DNA from: Stramonita haemastoma
Taxonomy: Eukaryota > Mollusca > Gastropoda > Neogastropoda > Muricidae
Assembly (NCBI GenBank): GCA_030674155.1
Contig: CM060329.1
Location: 18,769,211-18,833,210 of the forward strand
Length of the DNA: 64,000 nucleotides
Reading direction: 5' to 3'
In this document: piece by piece, positions 47,756 to 59,100 of the stretch
Layout: every line of letters begins with the position of its first letter
How positions within the stretch are numbered: the stretch's first letter is position 1
Position numbers and translations under genes: made by a program
Notes under the pieces: model-generated
Seen by the model: only the letters and a program-made list of their open reading frames with translations
Told to the model about the DNA's origin: nothing
The model's database searches: none

Positions 47756-47850
47756 ACTTGCTGTCTGACATATGAGTGAAAATGCGTTGCTGAAGTTAGG
47801 TCAGACCCAGCGTGAGAGAGAATTGTCATATTTTAAGCTTTCTAACTATA
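47756..47850. repeat. Dispersed repeat family E, copy 2
   Basis: 'cttgctgtctgacatatgag', 'tgaaaatgcgttgctgaag' and 'gcgtgagagagaattgtcat' match 31790-31905 in order. Confidence 0.5.
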
Positions 47851-48836
47851 AAAATGTATTCATTCTGCGCATTGAAATACAAAACTGAAAAGTTATGATA
47901 TAGTGTTGTTGCAATTCAAACTGGGTTTTAAAAAAAAAAACAGTTCGACACATGGGTACCTAAAATGGCTCTCATCAATTCTGCTTGACACAAGGTATAT
48001 TCAAGAAAAGAATCCAAAATACTTTCCACCAAAAAAACACCACTGGCAAAGAACTTTTGCAGCATGTTGCCGATAGTGGGATTTATGAGAACGCACGTGC
48101 ACTCACCAGTGCCTAGACTCCTGTCTTCAAGCGCGTCAAAAGAATAAGCTGACATAAATCTGCTGAGAAAGAAACAAAGCCTGCCCAAGCTACATTCTTT
48201 TAGTTTATCAGCCTAAACAGCAACGAACCGTCACAGACCTAATCCTCCTGCTTAACACTGCTTCCTCTTCTGGCCCTCTTTCCCCAAGATTTGTCAGCAA
48301 AAGTTTCCGGATTCTGGTCAGAATCTTGCTACGATAGAGGTGCTGGTCTCTGAGTTACCTGCCCCTGCTCTGTGGGGCGCCGTGATCACTGTCAGAGAGA
48401 GGTGTTAGAGTGCACATAGGCAGTCTGCTGACTGACAAACTGTCCAGGAAGTCAAGATCCTGCTGCACTTATGGATGCTTTTCTGTCTCTTTTATCTTCC
48501 AAAGGCACAGTATATCTCTTCCATGTGGTATTTTGTGGTGTTGGGAGATAAAGGATATAGGGTTTTCGGATATAGACACCGGTTGATCTCCCACGTCAAC
48601 AAATAAACATACCGGACACGACAGTTTGTTAAAAAAAACAAACCCAAAACACCATAAACAAAAACTGCGGATGTTTGGCTTCTGTAGCTCAATATAACAC
48701 CTGAAACAGAATGCTGTGGTCGCAGTTAAAGTGTGGAAACCTCTTTTGCTGGCTTGTCTGTTGTGCGTTGATATAAGCTGGTGAACGAAAAAATACGAAA
48801 TATTTTCAGTGGTGGGGTCACCTGGTGAAGTAAGAT
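47851..48836. other. Intergenic, no gene recognised
   Basis: A minus-strand frame of 135 codons (48469-48876) partly overlaps the LINE remnant on the other strand and shows no domain. Confidence 0.4.
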
Positions 48837-49013
48837 AAGGTTGATGGCAGAAGGAAAAGAGGCAGACCACGAACATCCTACATTGCCATCATCACTGAGA
48901 TCAGTGGTCTGGGAGGGCTACAGGAGATCGTAGAACTCAAAGGAGACAAACGAGTATGGAGAATTCTGGTGGCACTAATGCCTGGCAAAAAGATGGACCT
49001 TGATAAGACATAA
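48837..49013 (+). pseudogene. LINE reverse transcriptase ORF C-terminal fragment
   Basis: A 58-codon frame from 48837 to the TAA at 49011-49013 reads VDGRRKRGRPRTSYIAII, then GLGGLQEIVELKGDKRVW and RILVALMPGKK. The pattern of a basic GRxxRGRPR motif, an I..I..GL segment, a D/K-R-xxW segment and a short tail to the stop is the end of many LINE ORF2 proteins. The two large LINEs here have corresponding segments. There is no in-frame stop, but the rest of the RT is missing, so it is a 5'-truncated insertion. It represents a third LINE type in the window. It has no start codon and is too short to be called as a gene. Confidence 0.75.
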
Positions 49014-49202
49014 AAGGCTTTCTGTTTTGTTTTGTTTTTTACTATGAATCAGTAGAGTGGAACGCACACAGAAAACAAGCAATGCAAGCAGGTGTGCATA
49101 GTGAAGACTGACTGTGTATTTTAACAGAGATGTGTTTTTCCTGTGCTGTCACTTCCTTTCTGTCTGAATGAATGCTGTGTGAGCCAATTTTTGTATCGTT
49201 GA
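49014..49202. other. Intergenic, no feature recognised
   Basis: Starts with T-rich DNA that may be the LINE fragment's 3' UTR. Confidence 0.35.
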
Positions 49203-49224
49203 TCTCTCTCTGTCTCTCTCTATC

Positions 49225-49257
<33 letters not shown>

Positions 49258-49277
49258 GTCTCTCTCTCTCTTTCTCC
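49203..49277. repeat. (CT)n-(CTGT)n-(CT)n microsatellite
   Basis: CTGT units flanked by CT. Confidence 0.95.
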
Positions 49278-49874
49278 TCCTTCTCAAAATTGTAGTGTTA
49301 ATCAGCATTATGACTATGCTATTTCACTTTATGTAGGCTGCTTATCAAATATTGGAAGAAAAAATAAATAAGCAAAACAAAACCAAACTAAACATTATCA
49401 GCAACGTTTAAAATGGCAGGATTTGTAACTGAAAACCCCGACAAATTTTCCAATTTTTTTTTTCTATTTTGCTTGTTAAGCATCTGTGCCAATCTCTTTT
49501 GAATAAAAAAGTTGTTTTTATGACGGCAAGTGAAGAAAAAATAAGGACGGTTTGCATGTCCAAAATCTATGCCAGTCTCCTTTAAAAATCAAAAAGAAAA
49601 GATAAAAAAAATAACCCCCCAAAAACAAGAGAGAGATGGGTTTGCATGTCCATTATCTGTACCGATCTCTTACAAAATATAAAAAGAGAGGGAAAAAAAA
49701 CTATGAAACAAAAAGTAAAGAAGAGTGACATGTTATACTTTTTCTTCTATTTCTAAACATATTAGCAGGTATATTGAGGTGCAACGACCATTTTGTAGTT
49801 TTCACCAGACGGTAAAACTGCCAACCAATAGGAACTGATAGCATCCACAAACCAGCACACCTTCCCTACCCCCC

Positions 49875-49878
<4 letters not shown>
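49278..49878. other. AT-rich intergenic with a loose 100-bp repetition
   Basis: 'gtttgcatgtccaaaatcta' plus 'tgccagtctcc' (about 49550) and 'gtttgcatgtccattatctg' plus 'taccgatctc' (about 49640), with a related 'catctgtgccaatctctttt' at about 49481, suggest three diverged tandem units near 80-95 bp. Confidence 0.5.

Positions 49879-49969
<91 letters not shown>
49879..49969. repeat. (CT)n microsatellite
   Basis: Uninterrupted CT. Confidence 0.97.
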
Positions 49970-49973
<4 letters not shown>

Positions 49974-50118
49974 CTACACTCATACACACAGATGACAAGA
50001 TACAATGCATCAACACGGATATTAAAAATAACAACATACACACGTGCTGATAATGCAACATTACCACGAATGTATTCCAATATCTATATAAAAGATAAAT
50101 AAATAAATAAATAAATAA

Positions 50119-50866
50119 CACACCTTCCACCTCTCTGATAATGCAACACCTTTCACCCAATCCATTCCAATCATGTTGCTTATAGCACCGCCGACAATAC
50201 AGGCCATATCAAGGCTGTCACCTCCACCTCCACCCCTTTGATAATGCAACACCTCCCACACATTTGATAATGCAACACCTTCCACACATTTGATAATGCA
50301 ACACCTCCCACACATTTGATAATGCAACACCTCCCACACATTTGATAATGCAACACCTCCCACACATTTGATAATGCAACACCTCCACACATTTGATAAT
50401 GCAACACCTCCCACACATTTGATAATGCAACACCTCCCACACATTTGATAATGCAACACCTTCCACACATTTGATAATGCAACACCTTCCACACATTGAT
50501 AATGCAACAACTCCATCCTACACACTCACTGTTGATAATGCAACACCTTCCCACTCTTGATAATCCAACACCTTCCACCTTTGATAATGCAACACCTCCA
50601 CCTTCTGATAATGCAACACCTCCCACTGTCTGATAATGCAACACCTTCCACTGCTCTGATAATGCCACACCTTCCACTGCTCTGATAATGCACACCTCCA
50701 CGTCTGATAATCCAACACCTCCACGTCTGATAATCAACACCTTCCACCGTCTGATAATCAACACCTTCCACTGCTTGATAATCCAACACCTCCCACCCGT
50801 CTGATAATGCAACACCTTTCACCTTTCTGATGATGCAACACCTTTCACCTGTCTGATAATGCAACT
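50119..50866. repeat. 26-bp minisatellite, about 25 units
   Basis: The unit is about 'gataatgcaacacctcccac' plus 'acattt'. The centre (50233-50510) is regular. The right part (50530-50866) has variant ends such as 'cttctgataatgc' and 'gctctgataatgc' with frequent 1-2 base deletions. The left end is split by about 70 bp of other DNA (50161-50232). Minus-strand frames of 90-210 codons repeat every 26 residues and are artefacts. Confidence 0.95.
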
Positions 50867-51219
50867 CACAGCCGTCACTTTCCCCTACCTTCAGCTGCTC
50901 TCAGCTGCTGTCCATCCCATCCCATCTCAGCCCAGATGGGCCAGCTGGTGCTAATTATTGCAGGAACTGACCACACATGGACTAGGTAAAAGGAAGGAGC
51001 GCGAAAAATTTAGCACTCTGGACTGAATTAGTTGTATATTTCCACTGTGAACTGCTTCCAACCCTCTGATAACCTCACTGCTGACATCATTCTGTCCCTG
51101 ATTCCACGGAATATACAGTCCTGTACTTAGTGCTCTGCCACGTGTTGCTAAAGTCAAACCACTCTCATGCTATAAATCACCACAGAAAGCATTACTTCTA
51201 GCCTAACAGGATCATGATC

Positions 51220-51220
<1 letters not shown>
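50867..51220. other. Intergenic, no feature recognised
   Basis: Nothing recognised. Confidence 0.4.
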
Positions 51221-51264
<44 letters not shown>

Positions 51265-51266
51265 CA

Positions 51267-51297
<31 letters not shown>

Positions 51298-51391
51298 AAC
51301 ACTACACTAACACACCACACACACAAGACATCCTACTTAATAAGCAATATATATCTTAATATATATATCTTTATCTATCTCTCTCTCATCT

Positions 51392-51427
<36 letters not shown>

Positions 51428-51494
51428 CTGTGTGTATGTGTGTGTGGTGTGTGTGTGTGTGTGTTGTGTGTGTGTATGTGTGTGTTGTGTGTGT

Positions 51495-51577
<83 letters not shown>
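51221..51577. repeat. (CA)n, (TA)n and (GT)n microsatellites
   Basis: (CA)n with breaks to 51325, AT-rich DNA, (TA)n at 51396-51426, then (GT)n to 51577 with a pure second half. Confidence 0.96.
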
Positions 51578-51579
<2 letters not shown>

Positions 51580-51894
51580 ACTCTGTTCGAAACGAAAAAA
51601 CGTTGGAAAGTTGAAATCCACGTAGGAAAAGCATCCAAGCTTTCAAATGGTGTACATAAAAGTCCATTAACTGACAAGTCCAAGAAAGTTTCAAGCCTAT
51701 TTTTACTTAACACCTTCTTTATTTTTTCCCATCATTCTGTTTCCTGCGCATCGGGGGAGCTATTTCTGGCTTAAGAAGTCGTCATTACTCATGGCTAGTC
51801 GTGGGGTCATAGGGTTGGCTACAGCTGTTCTGCAGCAATTTGTTACAGGATTGAGTATGATTTATGAAACACACAAAATCGGCTCTGAAGAGAG

Positions 51895-51896
<2 letters not shown>
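51578..51896. other. Intergenic, no feature recognised
   Basis: Nothing recognised. Confidence 0.4.
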
Positions 51897-51985
<89 letters not shown>

Positions 51986-51988
51986 GTG
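51897..51988. repeat. (GT)n microsatellite
   Basis: About 45 GT units. Confidence 0.97.
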
Positions 51989-52062
51989 TGAATGGGGATG
52001 AGAATTTGAGTCACCATGCATAGTGGCGAGCAAAAAGTAAAGAACCGTATCTAGGAGTCAAT

Positions 52063-52390
52063 GGGGGTGGGATAGCCTGGTGGTCAGAGTGATGCACTAC
52101 ATGTGGTCTGCTGACCCGGGTTCGAATCTCGTTCAAGAGGATTTTTTACCCCCTGAGTTAACATCAGTGCCGACTCCACTCTCCTCCAAAAGTCCTTCGG
52201 ATGAAACTATTAACCGAGGTCCGTGTAAAAACGTGCGCAGAACAGCTTGCGCACACAATAAAACTCTTTCCGCTTTTTGGAAGAGTAGGCCATCGTGTGC
52301 CGGTAAGAACAGATGACAAAATTTATAAACTGCATACACACGGGGAGTAGATCTAAAACAGCACATTAGTGCTTATTGCACTATGACGTG
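52063..52390 (+). mobile_element. SINE-A, tail-I type, best full-length copy
   Basis: The A box lies in 'gatagcctggtggtcagagt' (52071-52090) and the B box 'gggttcgaatc' is at 52118-52128. The body is 'taacatcagtgccgactcca', 'cttcggatgaaactattaac', 'cgaggtccgtgtaaaaacg', 'cagaacagcttgcgcacaca' and 'ctttttggaagagtaggcca', then 'ggtaagaacagatgacaaaa'. Tail I is 'ggggagtagatctaaaacag' and 'cacattagtgcttattgca'. Both pol III boxes are close to canonical. Confidence 0.88.
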
Positions 52391-52738
52391 TGCATGCAAT
52401 ATGACTGTGTGTGAGACACTTTTATTTGGAGGTTATGTAACGTCTCTTTCATGGGTCTATAAGTGCTTTGATCTGTTTCCTTAACAGAGTCAGCGCTATG
52501 AAAAGTCTATATGCCGTTAATTTGATTATTATTTTAGTTAATATCATTATTACATTATTGTTATTGTTATTATCGCTATCATCGTTATTATCATCTTCAT
52601 TACTATCATATTTTCATTATTATCATTATCTGTTTCTATGACTTAAAGCTTTGTTAAAGTTTACTACTTCCTTTTTTTGCCATACCCGGCATAAAAACCT
52701 GCCCCATATAATATTGTGGGCTTATAATTTTACTTTGG
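52391..52738. other. Intergenic with loose ATT/ATC triplets
   Basis: Degenerate ATT/ATC/GTT triplets at 52525-52630. Nothing else. Confidence 0.5.
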
Positions 52739-52946
52739 GCGCACACACACACATCACACACACACACACACACGCACGCACACACACACACACCACAACA
52801 CACACACACACCACACACACCACAATGCATTATTTTCCTTGTGTGCGTGTGGTATATATATATATATATATTATATATATATATTATATATTGTGTGTGT
52901 GTGTGTGTGTGTGTATGTTGTGTGTGGGGTGTGGTGTGTGTGTATG
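52739..52946. repeat. (CA)n, (TA)n and (GT)n microsatellites
   Basis: (CA)n at 52739-52826, (TA)n at 52853-52892 and (GT)n at 52893-52946, giving an imperfect palindrome around the TA block. Confidence 0.95.
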
Positions 52947-53114
52947 TTTTCTTCTTTTGGTGTGAATATTTTTCAAGTTCATTGTTAATCTTTTCATTTG
53001 TACACATATCTTCTTAAGTTTTTCCTTGTTCAATAGATTTCTCTATTTTTTCTCTTTTTAAAATTTTAAATTTTTATTTTTTATTTTTAGATGGATGGCT
53101 TGATGAAAAAAGCA

Positions 53115-53177
53115 ATTGTACTGCTTATCAATGTACCATCTGGAAATAAAAGTTTGACTTTGACTTTGACTTGACAC
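53115..53177 (+). mobile_element. LINE-like 3' tail fragment
   Basis: 'tatcaatgtaccatctggaa' and 'ataaaagtttgactttgact' followed by 'ttgacttgac' has the form of a LINE 3' end with a TTGAC-type repeat tail, followed by CA-rich DNA. Confidence 0.6.
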
Positions 53178-53189
53178 ACCACACACACA

Positions 53190-53420
53190 ACAGAGCCAAA
53201 TCTTCGGTACATTTCAGCTGACTATCCATCCCCACTCAGACTGTGATTTCCATCCACCAGACGACCTGGTATGAAAGTCACATCAGCACAGTCACAGAAA
53301 ATCCATCTCTTACTCTAGAACAAAGTCCTCGGATGTCGCAGACTTTTCCGTTTAAAAAGGGCTCTCATTTTGATACCTCTACTTACCAATTTATTGAAGG
53401 TTTTTTTTGACAAATCAGCT
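53190..53420 (+). repeat. Dispersed repeat family D, divergent copy
   Basis: 'atttcagctgactatccatc', 'caccagacgacctggtatga' and 'aagtcacatcagcacagtca' parallel 'cttccagttgattacccctg', 'ttccagacgatcagccatca' and 'aagtcacatcagcagcaatg' at 62610-62695. It follows CA-rich DNA, like the other two copies. Confidence 0.5.
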
Positions 53421-53539
53421 TCGAATTATCTTGTTTTTATCTTGCTTTCTTTGTTTCAACAAGATGAGCTGAGATAAATATTCTGGGTTTTTTTTATCAT
53501 CTCAAAATTGTCATTCGCTGGAGATATTTAAAATGGGGG
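53421..53539. other. Intergenic, no feature recognised
   Basis: T-rich. Nothing recognised. Confidence 0.35.
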
Positions 53540-53805
53540 GGAGGGGAGGGGATAGATATGTATGTGGTCAGAGCGCTCGCTTTCCCCAAGTCAAAGTTAA
53601 GCAGCATCGAGCGTGGTTACCAATTGGGTGGGTGACCGTTTGCGCACCTTGGCTTCAGTAGTCCCCCAGTTCACCCAGCTGTAAATGGCTACCTGCCTTC
53701 CTTAGGGTCAGGGAATGTAAAGCAGCAATGGAGAGGAGATGGGCGCCGCCCTCAATTGCTGGCCCCCTAGAGAAGCTGAGGTCTCTGATGCCTCTCTCTT
53801 CCCCC
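53540..53805 (+). mobile_element. 5S rRNA-derived SINE with tRNA-like leader, copy 2
   Basis: The leader is 'gtggtcagagcgctcgcttt'. The 5S block at about 53592-53645 has 'agttaagcagcatcgagcgt', 'ggttaccaattgggtgggtg' and 'accgtttg', closer to real 5S rRNA than copy 1. The body 'cacccagctgtaaatggcta' through 'agctgaggtctctgatgc' matches 10228-10355. It ends at a (CTGT)n tract. Confidence 0.82.
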
Positions 53806-53855
53806 GCTGTCTGTCTGTCTGTCTGTCTCTTTCTCTCTATCTCTATCTATCACAC

Positions 53856-53938
<83 letters not shown>
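53806..53938. repeat. (CTGT)n-(CT)n-(CA)n microsatellite
   Basis: CTGT and CT blocks, then about 36 CA units from 53866. Confidence 0.96.
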
Positions 53939-53940
<2 letters not shown>

Positions 53941-54320
53941 ATTCATCTACCATCTTCTAGATGATTACATCTTCCCGAATCATGACCTGATCAGCATCTT
54001 GCAGACGATCAGCCATGAATGTCACATCAGCAGCAATGTCGCACACAGACACATCGAAAGATAACAGCAGATGGATTTTACATAGGACGTTTCCGACATC
54101 GGAAAAGCCTCGCGCTAAATGCAACACTTTTTTTCCCTGCATCTGGTTGTCAGTCTACTGAAGTTTTTTTTCAGATCGCTTCGTTCTTAGATCCCTTTCC
54201 AACACGATTTCATCCTACTTAGTCCTCCTTTCAGAAGTCTTTGAACCGACACAAATCAGGAATTCTATGTTTAAAAATCGTCCTTGGCACAGATTGAAAG
54301 ACCTCTATTTCTTTTCCTCT
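53939..54320 (+). repeat. Dispersed repeat family D, copy 1
   Basis: Co-linear with 62598-62960: 'gatcagcatcttgcagacga', 'cacatcagcagcaatgtcgc', 'catcggaaaagcctcgcgct', 'aaatgcaacactttttttcc' and 'ttccaacacgatttcatcc'. A (CA)n tract immediately precedes it, as in the other copies. Unclassified. Confidence 0.75.
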
Positions 54321-55310
54321 GAAAGAATACAAAAATACTGGCCACCTTTTTTGTATGTTAAGTTTTTGCTGTTATCATCTTCCGTTTATCACTCATCATT
54401 TTTAACATTGCCAGTTCTTTTTTTAAAGATTGTCGTTTTGTTTCATATTCTGACATTTTTTGACAACTGTGATTAAACCATACTAGTTTTCTTCGAGATG
54501 TTTGTACAAAGTCTTCTATATTTGGGGTATAGGGGGTTCCGGAGAGAGGTATCATCTTTGTAACCCAGACGCTGCTTTGAGTTGATTAGAAAGAACGGGT
54601 GACACTGGTCCTCCTCCATGCTCTCATTTACTGTGAAGTGAGAATCTATCATCTCACATCTCTCACATCCACTACTTCTTTTATATGTGACTCCGAACAC
54701 CATACTCCGAGACTTGCCTTATCAGGCTAGCTGTGAGAGTGTGCCACCAAAGAGACCCAGAAAGTAGTGCAGGGCCCCTCTGACTGATGGCCCCGTGGCA
54801 GCCTAACATTGATGGACTCACTGAACTTCTGACCCTGACTGATGATGCTACATAGCTAACCAGGGTATGGCCTGGGTAGATATATTGAAATGAGCGTTGT
54901 GGAAATAGCATGACATGAACATCAGAAAAGATGAGGGGATATAAATATAAAAACTGGCAAACAAACATGTGAAGGGGCGTTTATGTTTCGATAGGGGAGC
55001 TCTTTAACACAGGTGAACAGTCCCTCTATGACTAGGTAATGTTTGCAGCTGATGAGCTCAAGAGAAAAAAAAACATCTTTCAGAATCTATTGGTATATAG
55101 CACCATGATAGAATGATTGATCATCAAGGGGGAGTATTTTTAGCTGATGAGGATGTATCTTGGACGTAGCATGTGCAGTTTAGACATGGCATTTACATTC
55201 AATAACCCAAATTTAGATGATCATCTTTATTTTGACAGAGTAACACTGAAGGTGTAACTCAGGATCAAAGGCCAAGACCGTTAGAATAAGGCAAACCAAG
55301 GGTGTCCATT
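54321..55310. other. Intergenic, no gene recognised
   Basis: Frames of up to 95 codons on the minus strand show no domain. No repeat recognised. Confidence 0.45.
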
Positions 55311-55640
55311 CAGGTAGCCACATTCCGACTTCAGGAATAATATCTAAACACGATACCATTCATGATATTTTTTTCATATTTTGTCATGCATTCTAACTGG
55401 CATATAATGGCCTAATCTTTTGAAAAAGGGTACAGGTTTTAATATGTGCACAAGGTGTTCTGTTAACATTTGCACACGGAACCTCGGTTTCTACTTTCAT
55501 CCAAAGGACATTCGAAGGAGCGGAGTCGGTACTGATGTTAACTCTAAGGGTATAGTCCCATTGAACAGGTGGCGGTGGTGGCTCAAACCTGGGCTGTCAG
55601 ATCGAAAGGTCGATGCTCTAACCACTAGCCTTTTCCGACC
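55311..55640 (-). mobile_element. SINE-A, tail-II type
   Basis: Minus strand: head 'ctagtggttagagcatcgac', B box 'caggtttgagccacc', body 'taacatcagtaccgactccg' and 'cagaacaccttgtgcacata', and tail-II start 'ggtatcgtgtttagatatta' and 'ttcctgaagtcggaatgtgg'. The final part of tail II is absent. Confidence 0.8.
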
Positions 55641-55744
55641 ATCTACAATGGTAAGTAAAATAAAAAGATGTCCTTGTAACCGACTAACAGGAATGCCAAT
55701 TTCCTCTCTGCTGTTTTTTTTATTTTATTTTTTATTTCATACCA

Positions 55745-55840
55745 CTTTATGTCACAGCAGCGTTTCTCTGCGTGAAATTCAGGCTGCTCTCCCTGGGGAG
55801 AGCGCGTCGCCACAAGTGCATCGTCTACCCATTAAAAACA
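55745..55840 (-). mobile_element. SINE family B 3'-end fragment
   Basis: Plus-strand text 'gtttctctgcgtgaaattca', 'ggctgctctccctggggaga' and 'gcgcgtcgccac' is the reverse of the 3' end of the copy at 23511-23935 ('gagcagcccgaatttcacgc'). It breaks into a (TA)n tract. Confidence 0.75.
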
Positions 55841-55842
55841 TA

Positions 55843-55849
55843 TATATAT

Positions 55850-55917
<68 letters not shown>
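55843..55917. repeat. (TA)n microsatellite
   Basis: About 37 TA units with one AA break. Confidence 0.97.
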
Positions 55918-55919
<2 letters not shown>

Positions 55920-56316
55920 GCACCGTTGGGGACTCCAATTCCCTGATTTTTCCTGTAAGAGTGATGTGTGAACGCAGGCTCTTTAACATACACTAGAGTG
56001 GTCATGGTGCCTTAAAAAGTGAGATTCCTGAGGTATGGGACCCAGCCAGGTCACTTTGTCTGTGTTTCTGATTACAGTGTGCTCTCTCCTTTAATCATTC
56101 CCAAGAAAACTGAAGAATAGGCACAAACAATTCTGTTGAACCTGTAAAAAATATTATCTCCAGAAACTTTCCTTTCGAATGAGCTAAAGTGTATTATTCC
56201 TTGCCTGTTTGATATTCAATTTCCATGATTATTGTATCCGACGCATGCAGTTCATCACCATGTCTGTCTTATAGGCACACAAAGCATAGATCTAGTTCTT
56301 TTACAACTACTAAAAC

Positions 56317-56318
<2 letters not shown>
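55918..56318. other. Intergenic, no feature recognised
   Basis: Nothing recognised. Confidence 0.4.
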
Positions 56319-56402
<84 letters not shown>

Positions 56403-56452
56403 CTCTCTCTCTCTATGTGTGTGTGCGCGCGCTGTCGTGTATGTTTGTTTGT

Positions 56453-56548
<96 letters not shown>

Positions 56549-56562
56549 GCGTGCGTGCGCGC
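56319..56562. repeat. (CT)n-(GT)n microsatellite
   Basis: Pure CT to about 56415, a short CG-containing bridge, then pure GT. Confidence 0.97.
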
Positions 56563-57590
<1,028 letters not shown>

Positions 57591-57728
57591 TAAGCAAGTA
57601 TCCACAGAAGTGCAACATTTTTGGAAACTCCAAAACAACAGTGACTTCTCGTAAGCATGCTTCACATGCTACACAACGTCAGGTATTGCCTCAGTTTTTT
57701 TTTTTTTTTTATTCAATTGGTCTTACTT
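57591..57728. other. Intergenic, no feature recognised
   Basis: Includes a poly-T run of about 18 at 57694-57711. Confidence 0.35.
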
Positions 57729-57870
57729 TGAGGATAGTAAAATAAGCACTCATGTACTTTTTAATTCCAGTTCCTGTGCACATACGGTTGTGTAAATTTT
57801 GCCATCTGTTCCCCACTTGGACACAAATGTGTACTCTTCCAAAAAGCCAAACAGATTTTGATAATATGGA
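57729..57870 (-). mobile_element. SINE-A tail-I fragment
   Basis: The plus strand reads 'aaataagcactcatgtactt', 'tttaattccagttcctgtgc', 'ggttgtgtaaattttgccat' and 'cttccaaaaagccaaacag', the reverse of tail I plus the end of the body. The head is absent. Confidence 0.7.
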
Positions 57871-58020
57871 GAAATAAGCAAGCCCCTATACCCTCTGTGA
57901 TTTATGCGATATAAATCATAAAGGCGGTAAACTTTAAGAATTGTGTTTATATAGAAAACGACAAGCCAAAACTGTGTTTCCTCTAAAACCTGTAAAAGGG
58001 GTTGTGAAATAACCTTTGCC

Positions 58021-58199
58021 TTGCCCTACCCTGCTTCCGCTTGCTTTGCCTTACCTTGTCTTGCTTAGCATTACCTTGTCTTGCTTAGCCTTACCTTGTC
58101 TTGCTTTGCCTTACCTTGTCTTGCTTTGCCTTACCTTGTCTTGCTTTGCCTTACCTTGTCTTGCTTTGCCTTACCTTGTCTTGCTTAGCATTACCTTGC
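58021..58199. repeat. 20-bp tandem repeat 'CCTTACCTTGTCTTGCTTTG', about 8 units
   Basis: Regular 20-bp units from about 58040, with 'agcatt' variants at both ends. Before them comes 'aacctttgccttgccctacc', similar to the (CCTTG)n end of tail-I elements, so this may be an expanded retroelement tail. Confidence 0.92.
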
Positions 58200-58960
58200 A
58201 AAACGTTGGTTTAGCCACGGTATGTGACCAGGTTTTCTACTGAGGAAAGTTGACGAGGCAAATGGGCACGTAATCATCAGCTATGTTTTCCATTTTTACA
58301 CCTCTTCAACAGGTATAACCGGTAGTGTTTTTTTTTATCTTCAGTTGTACAATATCTACAACACCAGAAACAATACCAATAGGAAATATTTTTACTTTGT
58401 CTTTTAATTTCTTACATGTAAGGCACCTGTGATTTGTTTTTGTTTTGTTCTTGTTCTTTATTAGTGCTGTACCAGCTAGAATTTTGCTTTGTAAGACAAT
58501 ACAGTTGAAATGAATTGAATACATGAGCACAAACAATCAGTTTCCTTCTCAGATTTTAAAATTACAGTATTTTGCAGTCTTCAGTTGACAGTGAACCTTT
58601 TTAAATTGGGAATTTTTCTTGATCCCTCGTATTTGGAGAAAGGAGTTTTCAGTTAATGAAGAAGATTTTCAACTTTGCCGGTGGTGAATATTTGACTACA
58701 GGTGGATCGATGTCAGACAGACAGGCCACGTTCTCAATGTGATCTCCTGATCAAAGCTGATTTGCCTGTGTCTATTTGATGAGACGTGATCTTGTCTGTC
58801 TCTGTCTGTCTCTCTGTGTGCCTGTCTCTCTTTTTCTATCTGTCTCTGTTCATTTTTTCTCTCTTTTTCTCTAATAGATTTGCCATTCAAATAAGTATCA
58901 AAATTATAACAACTTATAACGGTTTATGATGGAGTAAAAATAGAAACCTTAGTTTAAGGA
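58200..58960. other. Intergenic with a loose CTGT tract
   Basis: Degenerate (CTGT)n at 58793-58855. Nothing else recognised. Confidence 0.45.
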
Positions 58961-59100
58961 GGAGGGATAGCCTAGTGGTTAGATCGCTCAGCTCGTGATC
59001 CACGGGGCGGTTTCGGGCCTACATATACACACATTAAATACCCGATCTATATTGAAAGATTATCTGAATCGATCAGCCCGTTTTCTCTCTGATATTTACA
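58961..59100 (+). mobile_element. SINE-A with internal deletion
   Basis: Head 'gagggatagcctagtggtta' with 'gatcgctcagctcgtgatcc'. The rest of the head and most of the body are missing. 'acacattaaatacccgatct' matches the end of the body. Confidence 0.6.

Noticed and set aside
50061..50864. Minus-strand repeat 'proteins' with CIIKCV and HYQMCG motifs
   Set aside because: Translation of a 26-bp tandem repeat in successive frames.
52071..52130. Functional tRNA gene (A and B boxes present)
   Set aside because: No acceptor stem pairing or cloverleaf is visible, and the sequence continues into a SINE body and tail shared by many copies.
52853..52892. TATA box or promoter
   Set aside because: It is a (TA)n microsatellite between CA and GT tracts with no transcription unit beside it.
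53589..53660. Genuine 5S rRNA gene
   Set aside because: Only the internal control region matches. The 5' and 3' ends of 5S are replaced by SINE sequence, and a second copy shares the same non-5S flanks.
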